DNA from: Azophilus sp965116165
GTDB taxonomy: Bacteria > Pseudomonadota > Gammaproteobacteria > Pseudomonadales > Azotimanducaceae
Assembly: GCA_965116165.1 (NCBI GenBank)
Contig: OZ220484.1
Location: 3,224,001-3,288,000, forward strand
Length of the DNA: 64,000 bases
Direction: 5' to 3'
Below are positions 1 to 8,907 of this stretch, one piece after another. The notes under the pieces are model-generated. The model did not search any database, had not been told where the DNA came from, and worked only from the letters and a program-made list of their open reading frames with translations. The position numbers and the translations under genes are program-made. Every line of letters starts with the position of its first letter. Within the stretch, counting starts at the first letter, position 1.

Positions 1-98
1 CGTTTGGGCCAAATATCGAGCGAAATGGACCATTCAGGCATTAGTTGGGCGGCACTTTTGGGGCATTGCCACGCTTAGCGGGAATTGCTGTTAAGCTG

Positions 99-133
99 GA
101 CGCCACGACCACGGGATTAATCAGAGGTTCCTT
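99..133 (-). repeat. MITE-1 left-end fragment
   Basis: Read on the minus strand this begins AAGGAACCTCTGATTAATC and matches the left end of the 99-bp element found complete near 8.2, 11.2 and 26.6 kb for about 33 bases, then diverges. It lies just upstream of the first gene. The rest of positions 1-145 shows no gene. Confidence 0.7.
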
Positions 134-160
134 ACATAATACCGAGTGCGAGCCGGCGCC

Positions 161-1363
161 ATGAACGATCAGAATTACGACGGTCCTCCCGACTACCGGG
201 CGGTGGGTGTGCACGGCGTCTTTCCGACAACTTCCCACGATCAGGCCGAGCGCTACAATTTTCTTGCGCAACTGAACCGTCATTTGGCCGCGAACGTCAT
301 GCCGGGGGTGGCCAGGGCGTACGACGCGCGGGTTCTACCGGACTTCGAGAGGACGCACAAACGTAGGCCCCGCAGTCGTAGGGAGGTACGCAAGGCACTG
401 GCGAGCGAGCCGCTTTATCAAATATGGAGCGCCCTGCGCCGCAACACCATGGAGATGCGCCAGCAGGCGGGTCTGTCCGTGGTGCTGCCACAGTTGGCGG
501 CGCTCATGGCGCAAGCCGAACGGTTGATTCCACCGGGCGGCCTGCGGCTTGACGACACATTGCCCATACCGGAATACCTCACCGCCGTGGATCACCACTG
601 CATGCCCGGCAGCTACTACGGCGAGCGGGTGGATCGCGATCTCAGCGCCGCCGCCAACTACGATTCGGGCATGTTCGCCACCACCGGCGGAATGCTCGGC
701 CGCTACACCGATGGCGGCGGCCGCGGGATGGTCGACTACCTCAACCGCCACTATCCCGAATTTCGGCCGCGGCGCATCCTCGATTTGGGTTGCGGCCTCG
801 GTCACAATGTCCTGCCCATCGCGCGGGCGTTCCCGGAAGCCAGGGTAACCGCCGTGGATGTCGCCGCGCCCATGTTGCGCTACGGGGCGGCACGCGCGGC
901 CAGTCTCGGCATCGACAATGTCGTCTTTGCGCAGGCGGATTGCGCCAACCTCGCCCGGTTCGAGGACGCCGGCTTCGACTGGATTCAGAGCACCATGTTC
1001 CTACATGAAACCTCCGCCCGCGCGCTGCCGAGAATTATGGCGGAGTGCCGTCGGCTGGTCGCGCCGGATGGGTTGGTGATTCATATCGAGCAACCACGTT
1101 ACGATGGGGACATGCCGATTTTCGAACAGGCCATGCGGGACTGGGATGCGTTTAACAACAACGAGCCGTTCTGGACGAAATTGCACGAGATCGACCTGCA
1201 CGAGTTGATGGTGGACGCGGGCTTCAAGCGCGACGAGTTGATCTATGGCGGCGTTACCGCTGTCGTTGACACCAATCTATTTCCCGACGCGGCCAACGAC
1301 GCTGTCGAGGATTACGGACGCAAGCCGGCCTGGCACATCACCGGTGCACGGGTGATGGGTTGA
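161..1363 (+). CDS. Class I SAM-dependent methyltransferase
   Basis: Protein of 400 residues. A Rossmann methyltransferase domain sits in the second half: motif I ILDLGCGLGHN near residue 205, then an acidic loop VTAVDVA and QADCANL, which would bind S-adenosylmethionine. The first ~190 residues carry no domain I recognise and may form a substrate-binding cap. The product FWTKLHEIDL...AGF region near the C-terminus is typical of small-molecule methyltransferases, but the substrate cannot be told. I chose ATG 161; an in-frame GTG at 146 would add five residues, and neither has a strong ribosome-binding site. The next gene starts 16 bases downstream, so the two may be co-transcribed. Confidence 0.8.
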   Translation: MNDQNYDGPPDYRAVGVHGVFPTTSHDQAERYNFLAQLNRHLAANVMPGVARAYDARVLPDFERTHKRRPRSRREVRKALASEPLYQIWSALRRNTMEMRQQAGLSVVLPQLAALMAQAERLIPPGGLRLDDTLPIPEYLTAVDHHCMPGSYYGERVDRDLSAAANYDSGMFATTGGMLGRYTDGGGRGMVDYLNRHYPEFRPRRILDLGCGLGHNVLPIARAFPEARVTAVDVAAPMLRYGAARAASLGIDNVVFAQADCANLARFEDAGFDWIQSTMFLHETSARALPRIMAECRRLVAPDGLVIHIEQPRYDGDMPIFEQAMRDWDAFNNNEPFWTKLHEIDLHELMVDAGFKRDELIYGGVTAVVDTNLFPDAANDAVEDYGRKPAWHITGARVMG

Positions 1364-1379
1364 CCGGGTACCGTCGAGC

Positions 1380-1760
1380 ATGAGCAAGCCCGACCCGCAG
1401 TCGATCGGCTTGGACAGCGTCCGGCTGGCCGGGGCCAAGGCCAAGGGAAAACGGCCCTGGTTCTTCGCGGATGCGGATGTGGAGCGTGTGCTGTCGATAG
1501 TCATGGCGGTGGCCGGCGAGCTGGCCGTGCTACGCCAGCGTCTTGATACCGTGGAAGCGCTTTTGGAGGAACGCGGCGGCATTACGAAGGCCGACATCGA
1601 AGCCTTCGAGCCGACTCCGACCCAGCAGGAAGCCCGTGGTCGTTGGACCCAGGAATATCTGGCCCGCATTCTGCGCATTCTGCAGCAGGATCAGGAGGCA
1701 TTGGAGCGCCCCGACGAGCCGACCTCCGAAGAAGCCGGACGGCACATAGGCGAATCCTGA
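1380..1760 (+). CDS. Hypothetical protein, coiled-coil-like
   Basis: Protein of 126 residues that I do not recognise as a family. It is charged and mostly helical. The central part (residues ~38-70, VMAVAGELAVLRQRLDTVEA) looks like a heptad coiled coil, and a second helix (RWTQEYLARILRILQQDQEA) follows. The N-terminus contains KGKRPWFFAD. It follows the methyltransferase gene by 16 bases on the same strand, so it may work with it or may simply be co-transcribed. No signal peptide or membrane segment is visible. Confidence 0.6.
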   Translation: MSKPDPQSIGLDSVRLAGAKAKGKRPWFFADADVERVLSIVMAVAGELAVLRQRLDTVEALLEERGGITKADIEAFEPTPTQQEARGRWTQEYLARILRILQQDQEALERPDEPTSEEAGRHIGES

Positions 1761-1800
1761 TATGTCCGGGGGTCTTGCAAAGCGGGTTTTGTGGGCTTGC

Positions 1801-1897
1801 TGAAGTGCCGCCCGCCCGTAGCAGTTCCCTATTACAGTGCTTTCCACAGACACACAGCCCCGTCCGTGGACCTGGTGAAGTGCCGCCCGCCCGTAGC
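1801..1897. repeat. Pair of 22-bp direct repeats
   Basis: TGAAGTGCCGCCCGCCCGTAGC occurs exactly at 1801-1822 and again at 1876-1897, 75 bases apart, in the gap between the coiled-coil gene and the MDR gene. No similar unit was noticed elsewhere in the window. Confidence 0.8.
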
Positions 1898-1979
1898 GAC
1901 CCCATGCGAGCAATTCGCCAGCCCGGGTGGCTCCGGCTCATTGCATAGATAGCCCCCAAGAAGAGTTGGAGACAAAGAC

Positions 1980-2969
1980 ATGGCGGCGGGCCAAAACCTC
2001 CGGGTCATTCTCCTGCGGCCCCCCCGCGGGCAACCGCGGCCCGACGATTTCGCGGTCGAGCCGGTTGCGGAACCCGGTGGCGAGGGATTGCTGTGCGAGA
2101 CCTTATACATTTCCTTGGACCCCTATTTGCGGGGGCGGTTGAGCGGTCGGCATATCAGCGGACCCATTGCGCCGGGCGAGCCGATGTCAAGCGAACTGGT
2201 GTTGGGTGTTCGCGAGGACAAAAACGATTTTCGATCCGGGGATTTGGTGCGGGCATTCGGCCCCTGGCAACAACGTATGCGCCTGCCCGCCGCCGCCCTG
2301 ACCACCCTATCCAAAGAGATCGATCCGCCATCCCTGGCGGTTGGCGTTCTTGGCATGCCCGGATTAACCGCCTATGCCGGCATCGAACGGCTGCTGCGTC
2401 CGGCCGCGGGTGACGTTGTGGTCGTATCCGCCGCGGCCGGCCCCGTGGGAGCGACCGTCGGCCAGTTGGCGAAAGCCCGGGGAGCGCGAACGGTCGGCAT
2501 TGCCGGCAGTGCGGCGAAATGCGCTTGGCTGCGCGAACAGGCGGGATTCGATACCGCCATCAACTACAAGACCGGGCCCCTGCGCGAGGCGCTCGACAGG
2601 GCCTGCCCGGATGGGATCGACCACTATTTCGACAATGTTGGCGGCGATGTCCTGCAAGCGGTCATGGAACGGCTGGCCCTGGGTGCGCGGGTGGCCCTCT
2701 GTGGGTTGATGAACCAATACAATTCCGACCAGCCCCCTCCGGGGCCCAATCCCGCGCTCATCATCCGCGCCCGGGCAACGGTGTACGGTTTGGTTGTGTA
2801 CGACCACGAAGATCTCCGCTCGCGGATGGAATCCGACTTGCATGCCATGCTCGAAGAGGGCCGGTTGGCTTTCAGGGAAGACATCGCGGCGGGTTTGGAT
2901 GGGGCGCCGGCCGCTTTCTGCCGCTTGATGGCCGGAGGCAATTTCGGCAAGGCCGTTGTGCGCCTGTGA
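1980..2969 (+). CDS. NADP-dependent MDR oxidoreductase (CurA / 15-oxoprostaglandin 13-reductase type)
   Basis: Protein of 329 residues, the normal length for zinc-independent medium-chain reductases that reduce the C=C bond of enones and other alpha,beta-unsaturated ketones with NADPH. The family signatures are visible: an N-terminal YISLDPYLRGR segment, GMPGLTAYAGI, the nucleotide-binding stretch VSAAAGPVGATVGQLAK, and DHYFDNVGGDVL. No structural zinc cysteine cluster is present, as expected. ATG 1980 is preceded by a GGAG-containing ribosome-binding site at about 1968. The physiological substrate is unknown; detoxification of reactive enones or a catabolic step are both possible. Confidence 0.85.
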   Translation: MAAGQNLRVILLRPPRGQPRPDDFAVEPVAEPGGEGLLCETLYISLDPYLRGRLSGRHISGPIAPGEPMSSELVLGVREDKNDFRSGDLVRAFGPWQQRMRLPAAALTTLSKEIDPPSLAVGVLGMPGLTAYAGIERLLRPAAGDVVVVSAAAGPVGATVGQLAKARGARTVGIAGSAAKCAWLREQAGFDTAINYKTGPLREALDRACPDGIDHYFDNVGGDVLQAVMERLALGARVALCGLMNQYNSDQPPPGPNPALIIRARATVYGLVVYDHEDLRSRMESDLHAMLEEGRLAFREDIAAGLDGAPAAFCRLMAGGNFGKAVVRL

Positions 2970-2994
2970 TGCGCAACCGGCCATTTTTATTGTG

Positions 2995-3278
2995 TACGGC
3001 GGGGTCGGCAACGATATGCTAAACGGTGGTCGGGGCTCGGATATCTTCGTGTTCGAGGTGGGAAATGGCAACGACACCATTATGGATTTCGGGAGGGATC
3101 ACGGGTTCGGCGACAGCGACGACAAGATTCAGATCAACGGGGTTGTCGGCGGTTTCGGGGCGCTGGATATCAGACAGAACGGCCGCGATGCGATCATCGG
3201 TTATGGCGATGCCGGTGACACGATTACCCTGCAGCATGTGCTGGCTTCCTCCCGACCTCCGATGACTTCATCATGTGA
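2995..3278 (+). pseudogene. Remnant of an RTX calcium-binding protein C-terminus
   Basis: Translation from 2995 gives YGGVGNDMLNGGRGSDIFVF followed by GNGNDTIMDF and DSDDKIQI. These are hemolysin-type calcium-binding nonapeptides and the start of the usual C-terminal beta-roll cap. No start codon or upstream repeats remain, because the MDR gene ends 26 bases before. Near 3245 the frame breaks; the expected ending TSDDFIM and a stop are in the next frame at ~3253-3278. It is therefore a truncated, frameshifted tail of a type-I-secreted RTX protein. Confidence 0.75.
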
Positions 3279-3312
3279 GGCCACCGGCTCAAATCCGATG
3301 ACAGCCGGCCCC

Positions 3313-4725
3313 CTATTCGACAAAGGAGTCGATCGTTGCCGGTTTGCCGGTTTGAATCAGCATCGCCCGCTTGCGCAGAAACCGCAGCAGAGCGCTCGGG
3401 CCGGCCCGTGACCGACCGAGGCCCGAAACGCCGAAGGACTCCTTCTCAACATCGCCAATCTGGGCGGTCAGGCCAGCATCGTTGATGCCGACGGCACCGG
3501 CCCGCAGTTGTCTTGCGATGGCCAGGGCATGGGATTCCTCACCAAGCACGGCCGCCGACAGGCCGAATTCTGAATCGTTGGCGAGGCGCACCGCCTCGGC
3601 GTCGTCGGCAAAGGGCATCACGGGTATCACCGGGCCGAAGGTTTCTTCCCGAAACAACAGCATGTCGTGCCGGACGCCGGTAAGCACCACCGGCCCACAC
3701 CAGGTGCCGTTGTCGTGATGGGGCATGCCGCCGCAGCGCAGCTTGGCGCCGCCAGCGACGGCGTCGTCGATTTGCGCCCGAACTCTATCCGCCTGCCCTG
3801 GATCGATGAACGGTCCCAAATGGCCGGCGGCGGTACCATCCTTACTGAGCCGCACCGTCCTGGCCCGGGCGGTCAATTGGGCGATAAAGCGTTCATAAAG
3901 CGATTCGTGCACATAGACGCGCTCGATCGACTGACAGGCCTGACCGGTGGCGATTACCGATGCGCGCAATGCGATCTCGACGGCCAGGTCCGGATCCGCA
4001 TCGGCCAGCACCACCAGGGGATCCTTGCCGCCGAGTTCAAGGAATGCGGGAATCAGGCGTCGCCCCGCCTGGGCGCCCACGATGCGGCCGGTGGCAACGC
4101 TGCCGGTGAAGCAGACGGCGTCCGCCGCGTCCACGATGGCCGCGCCGGTTTCCGAGGCGCCCAGTACGAATCCTAGCACCCGGGCCAGCTCCGGAACGTT
4201 TCGCACCGTATGCGCCAGGGGTTCGACGAATCGGGGGGTCACTTCGCTGGGCTTTGCCAGCACGGCGCAACCGGCAACCAACGCCGGTACCGCGTCGATC
4301 AGTACCAGCAAAAGGGGGAAATTCCATGGCCCGATCACCCCAACGAGGCCCATTGGCACCAACTCATGTTCGTAGCGGACGCTGGGCACGATCTCGGAGC
4401 AGCCGTTTGACCGTTCCCCGAGCAGGATCGGCGCCTTTTCCGACCAGTAGTCGATGCGACGGACACCGCCATCGAACTCGGCATGGGCGAGGGCGGTTCG
4501 GCCCGTGTCTTCGGCAAGCGCCCCGACGATTTGTGAACGGGCGCCAATCAACGCCTCGCGCCAACGCCTGAGTATCTCAATGCGCCCCGACAAACCCAAA
4601 ATCCGCCATTCCGGTTGGGCCGCCGCGAGGGCCGCCGCAATGCCCGCGGTCTCCCTGGCGGTTTGCGCTTCTGCCCGGTGCGGCGCGCCGCCGCGGGGAT
4701 GCGTCGCGATGATTTGATTAGTCAT
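3313..4725 (-). CDS. Aldehyde dehydrogenase family protein
   Basis: Protein of 470 residues, a full-length NAD(P)-dependent aldehyde dehydrogenase that oxidises an aldehyde to a carboxylate. The catalytic and cofactor motifs are intact: GVIGPWNFPLLL, FTGSVATGRIVG, FLELGGKDPLVVL with the general-base Glu, TGQACQSIERVYV with the nucleophilic Cys, and EETFGPVIPVMPF. It resembles the succinate-semialdehyde / broad-range clade, but the substrate is not predictable. It is divergent from leuC/leuD with a 42-base gap. A palindromic operator-like site overlaps its start codon, which suggests joint control with leuC. Confidence 0.88.
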   Translation of the reverse strand: MTNQIIATHPRGGAPHRAEAQTARETAGIAAALAAAQPEWRILGLSGRIEILRRWREALIGARSQIVGALAEDTGRTALAHAEFDGGVRRIDYWSEKAPILLGERSNGCSEIVPSVRYEHELVPMGLVGVIGPWNFPLLLVLIDAVPALVAGCAVLAKPSEVTPRFVEPLAHTVRNVPELARVLGFVLGASETGAAIVDAADAVCFTGSVATGRIVGAQAGRRLIPAFLELGGKDPLVVLADADPDLAVEIALRASVIATGQACQSIERVYVHESLYERFIAQLTARARTVRLSKDGTAAGHLGPFIDPGQADRVRAQIDDAVAGGAKLRCGGMPHHDNGTWCGPVVLTGVRHDMLLFREETFGPVIPVMPFADDAEAVRLANDSEFGLSAAVLGEESHALAIARQLRAGAVGINDAGLTAQIGDVEKESFGVSGLGRSRAGPSALLRFLRKRAMLIQTGKPATIDSFVE

Positions 4726-4740
4726 AATGACGTATCATTA
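4725..4740. promoter_or_regulatory. Operator-like palindrome between the aldehyde dehydrogenase and leuC genes
   Basis: TAATGACGTATCATTA is a near-palindrome related to the perfect TATTGATATATCAATA at 19037. It overlaps the aldehyde dehydrogenase start codon and ends 28 bases before the leuC start. It is a candidate site for the GntR/UTRA protein encoded at 14.9-15.7 kb; this is inference from recurrence. Confidence 0.45.
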
Positions 4741-4767
4741 TATCTTATTCGATCCAATAGTAGTCCG

Positions 4768-6135
4768 ATGCCGCAGACGCTCTTCGACAAGCTTTGGGAA
4801 AGCCACCGCATCGCCAGCGATGCGAATGGCGAGGATTTACTGTATGTTGATCGGGTCTGCATACACGAACGGACCGGCGGGGTGGCACTCGAATCTCTGG
4901 AGGAGCGCGATATGCGCGTCCGTCGGCCCATGCATGCCTTTTGCATGATGGACCATATTCTGGACACCCGCCCGGGGCGGGGTGACCGGACGGCGATACC
5001 CGGCGGTGAGGAGTTCATCGCGCGTACAAGGCGTGGCGCCAATCTCTTTGGCATCCGCACCTTCGATATCGACGACGCGCACCAGGGCATCAGCCATGTC
5101 GTGAGCGCCGAGCAGGGTATTGCGTTGCCCGGCCTGAGCTTGGTTTGCCCCGACTCCCACACCTGTACGCTGGGCGCGCTTGGTGCCTTGGCGCTCGGTG
5201 TCGGCACCAGCGAGGTGGAACATGCGCTCGCCACCTCGACGTTTTGGTTTGCCAGACCCCCCGGCATGCGGGTTGTTGTCGATGGTGTCCTGGGACAGGG
5301 CCCGACCGCCAAGGACCTGGCGCTTTACCTCATTGCCGAGCATGGCGCGGACGGCGCCGACGGATCGGCCGTCGAATTTTGTGGTTCCGCCGTCTCGGCC
5401 CTGACGGTGGAGGAGCGCATGACACTGTGCAACATGGCGGTCGAGTTCGGCGCGGCCACGGCGCTCATCGCCCCGGACGCCAAGGTGTTCGAGTATGTTG
5501 CCGGTCGCACCCATGCGCCGCGGCAGCCGCCGATCGCCGATTGGCGGCGGTTGGCTACCGATACCGATGCGCACTTCGATAAAACCATCCACATCGACGC
5601 CGCCGCGGTCGATGCCCGGGTTACCTGGGGCACCTCTCCCGAACAAGGCGTCGCCATAGGCGGGCGGGTGCCGGCACCGCGGGACCACAACGCGCAACGG
5701 GCCCTCGACTATATCGGTCTCGCCCCCGGCACCCGCATCAGCGAGGTTGCCATCGATGGCGCATTCATTGGTTCCTGCACCAATGCGCGGCTCTCCGATT
5801 TGCGCAGCGCCGCGGCCGTTCTGAAGAATCGGCGCGTGGGGGCCGGCGTCGTCGCCATTTGCGTCCCGGCCTCGACACCCGTGCAACGGGCCGCCGAGGC
5901 CGAAGGAATCGACCGGATATTCCACGATGCGGGTTTCGAGTGGCGAGAACCTGGCTGTTCCCTCTGCTTCTTTGCCGGGGGCGAAGGTTTCACGCCGGGT
6001 CAGCGCGTGATTACCACCACCAACCGCAATTTCGAAGGCCGGCAAGGTCCGGGTGTGCGCTCCCACCTGGCAAGCCCGGCGGTCGTGGCCGCGTCTGCGG
6101 TTCGCGGCCGTATCAGCACGCCGAACATGCTCTGA
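4768..6135 (+). CDS. leuC: 3-isopropylmalate dehydratase-type large subunit (aconitase family)
   Basis: Protein of 455 residues. It is the iron-sulfur subunit of an aconitase-superfamily hydratase, which in leucine synthesis interconverts 2- and 3-isopropylmalate. VCPDSHTCTLGALGALALGVG, FIGSCTNARLSDL with the first cluster Cys, and PGCSLCFF with the other two cluster Cys residues near 397 and 400 are all present. ATG 4768 is chosen because upstream codons would run into the divergent aldehyde dehydrogenase gene. leuD follows two bases downstream. No leuA or leuB is nearby, and CoA-transferase and HMG-CoA-lyase-family genes lie in the same region, so a catabolic hydratase acting on another branched dicarboxylate is a real alternative. 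Confidence 0.85.
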   Translation: MPQTLFDKLWESHRIASDANGEDLLYVDRVCIHERTGGVALESLEERDMRVRRPMHAFCMMDHILDTRPGRGDRTAIPGGEEFIARTRRGANLFGIRTFDIDDAHQGISHVVSAEQGIALPGLSLVCPDSHTCTLGALGALALGVGTSEVEHALATSTFWFARPPGMRVVVDGVLGQGPTAKDLALYLIAEHGADGADGSAVEFCGSAVSALTVEERMTLCNMAVEFGAATALIAPDAKVFEYVAGRTHAPRQPPIADWRRLATDTDAHFDKTIHIDAAAVDARVTWGTSPEQGVAIGGRVPAPRDHNAQRALDYIGLAPGTRISEVAIDGAFIGSCTNARLSDLRSAAAVLKNRRVGAGVVAICVPASTPVQRAAEAEGIDRIFHDAGFEWREPGCSLCFFAGGEGFTPGQRVITTTNRNFEGRQGPGVRSHLASPAVVAASAVRGRISTPNML

Positions 6136-6137
6136 CC

Positions 6138-6767
6138 GTGACCCCGTTCACACGACACCGGGGCGTTGCCGCACCGCTGCTCAAGGCCCATATCGATACG
6201 GATACCATCATTCCTTCCCGCGAGATACGACATGTCTCCAAGCAGGGGCTGTCCGCGGGTTTGTTTGCGGCCTGGCGCTACACGGATGCCGAGAAGCGTC
6301 GGCCCAACCCCCGCTTTGTGCTGAATCGGAAGCCCTACGCGGGCGCCACCATCCTGCTTTGCGGTGCCAATTTCGGCTGCGGGTCGTCCCGGGAGCACGC
6401 GGTTTGGGCGTTGGCCAACTTCGGCATACGGGTGGTGGTGGCGCCGAGCTTTGGCGCGATCTTCCAGAAAAACTGTATCGCCAACGGGCTCCTGCCCGCG
6501 ACTGTGCCGGAAGAGGGTGTTGGGGCATTGGCGGACTGGGTTGAGGCGAACCCCACTCGGAACCGACCAACCGTGGATCTGGTGAATAGCGTCATCGATG
6601 CCGATATTGGCGCAACCCCCTTCGCCATTGCTCCGGCCTATCGAGTCCGGTTGCTTGAGGGCTTGGATCCCATTGACTATACGCTGACCCGGAGGGATGC
6701 GATTGCCGACTTCGAGCGCGAGCGCTTTCGGGCGCACCCCTGGGTTCGACTGCGGGAGCCGGATTGA
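6138..6767 (+). CDS. leuD: 3-isopropylmalate dehydratase-type small subunit
   Basis: Protein of 209 residues, the swivel-domain partner of the preceding large subunit. DTDTIIPSREIRHV near the N-terminus, GANFGCGSSREHAVWAL and FGAIFQKNCIANGLLP are the family hallmarks; the loop around IIPSREIRHV helps set substrate specificity in LeuD-like proteins. It starts at GTG 6138, two bases after the leuC stop, so translation is probably coupled. Together the two genes make one heterodimeric hydratase. The specificity caveat given for leuC applies here too. Confidence 0.85.
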   Translation: MTPFTRHRGVAAPLLKAHIDTDTIIPSREIRHVSKQGLSAGLFAAWRYTDAEKRRPNPRFVLNRKPYAGATILLCGANFGCGSSREHAVWALANFGIRVVVAPSFGAIFQKNCIANGLLPATVPEEGVGALADWVEANPTRNRPTVDLVNSVIDADIGATPFAIAPAYRVRLLEGLDPIDYTLTRRDAIADFERERFRAHPWVRLREPD

Positions 6768-6782
6768 GACGGCAATGGCCGC

Positions 6783-8192
6783 TCAACTATCGGCGAGCCT
6801 ATTGGCCAGGGCCCGGCGGTACAGGCGCAAGGTAAGGGGTACCAGAGCGAGCACCGGCAGACCGAAGATCGCCGGTAGGACAGCGACGCTGTAGCGCACT
6901 CCGTCGACACCGAATACCCAATCGTTCAATGCTCCCACCAGGGTCGGCCCGAACATGAGCCCGGACAGGCTGATTGCCATGTAGTAGAGCGCGACGGTTT
7001 GTGCGCGAATCCGTGCCGGCACGATGTTGAGCAGGGCGGTGACGCCGGTGGCGGTGATGAAGGCGAACCCTACATTGGCGGAGGACAGCATGGCGAATGC
7101 CAGCCAGGGATGGTCCAACAACGGGCCGGTCGCCGCTGGCGGAAGGGAAATAACGAGCCCCAGCACGGCGATGCGCATCGGCGCGTCCTTGAATCCTCGA
7201 GCCGTATAGCGGTCCGACATCCAGCCCGCGAGGTTCACGGCCAGGGGTCCGAGCACGATTAGGGTGATACCGTTTACCAGCGCGAATTGCGCCACAGGCC
7301 AGCCGTAGGTACGGTCGAAGGTCACCGCGAGCCAACCGTGGCTGTAGGAGACGATGGTCATGTAGCAAAAGATGGATGCGAAGCTCAGGTAGGTTGCCGC
7401 GTTGCGTCTGACATGGGCAAACATGTGTCCAAGATGCGCGTGCGCTTGTTGTTGCGGACCAATGACGATGCGCCGCGGCTCCCGCACACCGAGAAAGAGC
7501 GCCGCCAACAGCAGTCCGGGCAATCCAACGATAAGAAAGGCCAGTTGCCAGGGCGCGACCGGACCGATTGTCGGCAAAGTCATCTGTTCACTGGTATCTG
7601 CCCAGGCGAGTACACCGGCACCGAGCAGCGAGGCCAGGCCCATACCCAGCGAAATCGCGCTGGAATAAACCGCGATCGGTTTGCCGCGGCGCTCCTCCGG
7701 GAAAGAATCGGCGATCATGGACATGGCGCAGGGACTGAGCGTCGCTTCGCCCACACCCACGGCCATGCGGGCAACGAATAACTGAGCGAAGTTGCGTACC
7801 AGGCCGGATAGGGCCGTGGCGGCCGACCAAATGGCTATGCCCGCCGCCACGATCCAGGTTCGTCGGCCGCGGTCGGCCATATAGCCGAGCGGCAATCCCA
7901 TGGTCGCGTAAAAAATGGCGAAGGCCGGCCCCATCACCAGGCCGATTTGAAAATCCGAGAGATTGAGGTCGTTCTTGATGGGATCGATCAGCAGACCGAG
8001 GATGTTGCGGTCGACGAAGGACACCACATAGGCGATGGTCAATAGCCCGACCATGTACCATGCCTGGCCGGAGGGAGGATATTCGGGTCGGGGCGTTTGG
8101 GCGGCGTTACCCGGCGGCTTGGGGATATCGGCGGGCATGTCGGGCCTCCGTTCTAGCAGTCTGTTGGGCTTTTTGTTGGTGCTCTGTTTCAT
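6783..8192 (-). CDS. MFS transporter
   Basis: Protein of 469 residues with about 12 hydrophobic segments, an inner-membrane major facilitator. The N-terminal half carries YVVSFVDRNILGLLIDPIK and the loop signature GYMADRGRRTWIV between segments 2 and 3. VGEATLSPCAMSMIADSFP is typical of the spinster-like / anion-symporter group. The true start may be an internal ATG about 18 codons in (MPADIPKPPG), since the first residues are basic and poorly conserved in character. It converges with leuD, with 15 bases between stops. The substrate is unknown; uptake of an organic acid handled by the neighbouring enzymes is an inference. Confidence 0.85.
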   Translation of the reverse strand: MKQSTNKKPNRLLERRPDMPADIPKPPGNAAQTPRPEYPPSGQAWYMVGLLTIAYVVSFVDRNILGLLIDPIKNDLNLSDFQIGLVMGPAFAIFYATMGLPLGYMADRGRRTWIVAAGIAIWSAATALSGLVRNFAQLFVARMAVGVGEATLSPCAMSMIADSFPEERRGKPIAVYSSAISLGMGLASLLGAGVLAWADTSEQMTLPTIGPVAPWQLAFLIVGLPGLLLAALFLGVREPRRIVIGPQQQAHAHLGHMFAHVRRNAATYLSFASIFCYMTIVSYSHGWLAVTFDRTYGWPVAQFALVNGITLIVLGPLAVNLAGWMSDRYTARGFKDAPMRIAVLGLVISLPPAATGPLLDHPWLAFAMLSSANVGFAFITATGVTALLNIVPARIRAQTVALYYMAISLSGLMFGPTLVGALNDWVFGVDGVRYSVAVLPAIFGLPVLALVPLTLRLYRRALANRLADS

Positions 8193-8207
8193 AAATAATT
8201 GATTTAA

Positions 8208-8306
8208 GGAACCTCTGATTAATCCTGTAGTCGGGGCATCGGATTCAATAGGATCAATAGCTTACGAGTAGATAAATGCTGCTCCATTGATTTGTTCAGA
8301 CCTTCC
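8208..8306 (+). mobile_element. MITE-1, full copy A (99 bp, IS5-like ends)
   Basis: It starts GGAACCTCTGATTAATCCTG and ends TTGTTCAGACCTTCC. The two ends form an imperfect inverted repeat (GGAACCTCTGA versus GGAAGGTCTGA). It is flanked on both sides by TTAA, consistent with the four-base YTAR duplication of IS5-type elements. Copies at 11225 and 26557 have exactly the same length. Confidence 0.85.
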
Positions 8307-8312
8307 TTAATT

Positions 8313-8414
8313 TGGGAATTATATCGATGAGTTGACAGAACCCAAGATGTGGTAGTTTCTGGTAACTAAAACCTCAACATATAGTGGTATGTCAACTTAT
8401 GTATATCAGTCCCC
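8313..8414 (+). mobile_element. MITE-2, copy 1 (102 bp)
   Basis: Element with 25-bp imperfect terminal inverted repeats (19 of 25 matched; inner core AGTTGACA ... TGTCAACT). It is flanked by a perfect six-base direct repeat TTAATT at 8307-8312 and 8415-8420. A second copy of identical length, inverted, lies at 52236-52337. It encodes nothing. With MITE-1 it fills most of the 273-base gap before the VOC gene. Confidence 0.85.
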
Positions 8415-8465
8415 TTAATTTGATATTTTCTTTTTAGCCTGTCCTGAGTGAATTTTTTGGCGCGG

Positions 8466-8906
8466 CTAGGTCCGACAGCCTGCTGGGATTCGGTAGAGCA
8501 CCGTGAGGTTGCCGTCCGCATCGAGCAACCCCACTTCGCGGCCGATGCGGCCATCGTGCGTATGCAGCACCTCTTCGGGGAACACCTTGAAGCCCCGGTC
8601 TCGCGCCCTATCCAGAACGCCGTCGATATCGTCGCATTCAATAACCAGCGCCGCGCGGCGCGGGCTTGCTTGCCGCGCCAGGTCGGCGACCTCGGTCAGC
8701 GCCATCACCCGGGGTTGGTCCGGCAGGCTCAGGGTGGCGAAACCCACTGCGGTCGATCGGTCGATATCGAAGACCCGGTGCGAATAGCTCGCCGTCTTCG
8801 GTGCCTTGACGAAGGCGACATCGAAGCCGAGAACATCTCGGTAGAAGGTTAGTGCGCGGTCCATGTCGGCGACAAGATAGTTGGCGCGTTGGAAGCGCAG
8901 GGTCAT
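8466..8906 (-). CDS. VOC (glyoxalase/bleomycin-resistance fold) protein
   Basis: About 146 residues from the chosen ATG at 8906; a longer frame to 8948 would overlap the upstream gene. Two beta-alpha-beta-beta-beta units are visible: RANYLVADMDRALTFYRDVLGFD at the start and LVIECDDIDGVLDRARDRGF in the middle, ending in EVGLLDADGNLTVLY. VOC proteins bind a metal and act as dioxygenases, isomerases or resistance proteins; this sequence does not point to one reaction. Its start lies one base after the stop of another VOC gene, which argues for a two-gene operon and possibly a paired or related role. Confidence 0.75.
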   Translation of the reverse strand: MTLRFQRANYLVADMDRALTFYRDVLGFDVAFVKAPKTASYSHRVFDIDRSTAVGFATLSLPDQPRVMALTEVADLARQASPRRAALVIECDDIDGVLDRARDRGFKVFPEEVLHTHDGRIGREVGLLDADGNLTVLYRIPAGCRT

Positions 8907-8907
8907 G

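Noticed and set aside
4837..6066. Leftward open frame of 409 codons
   Set aside because: Antisense to leuC, no recognisable domain.
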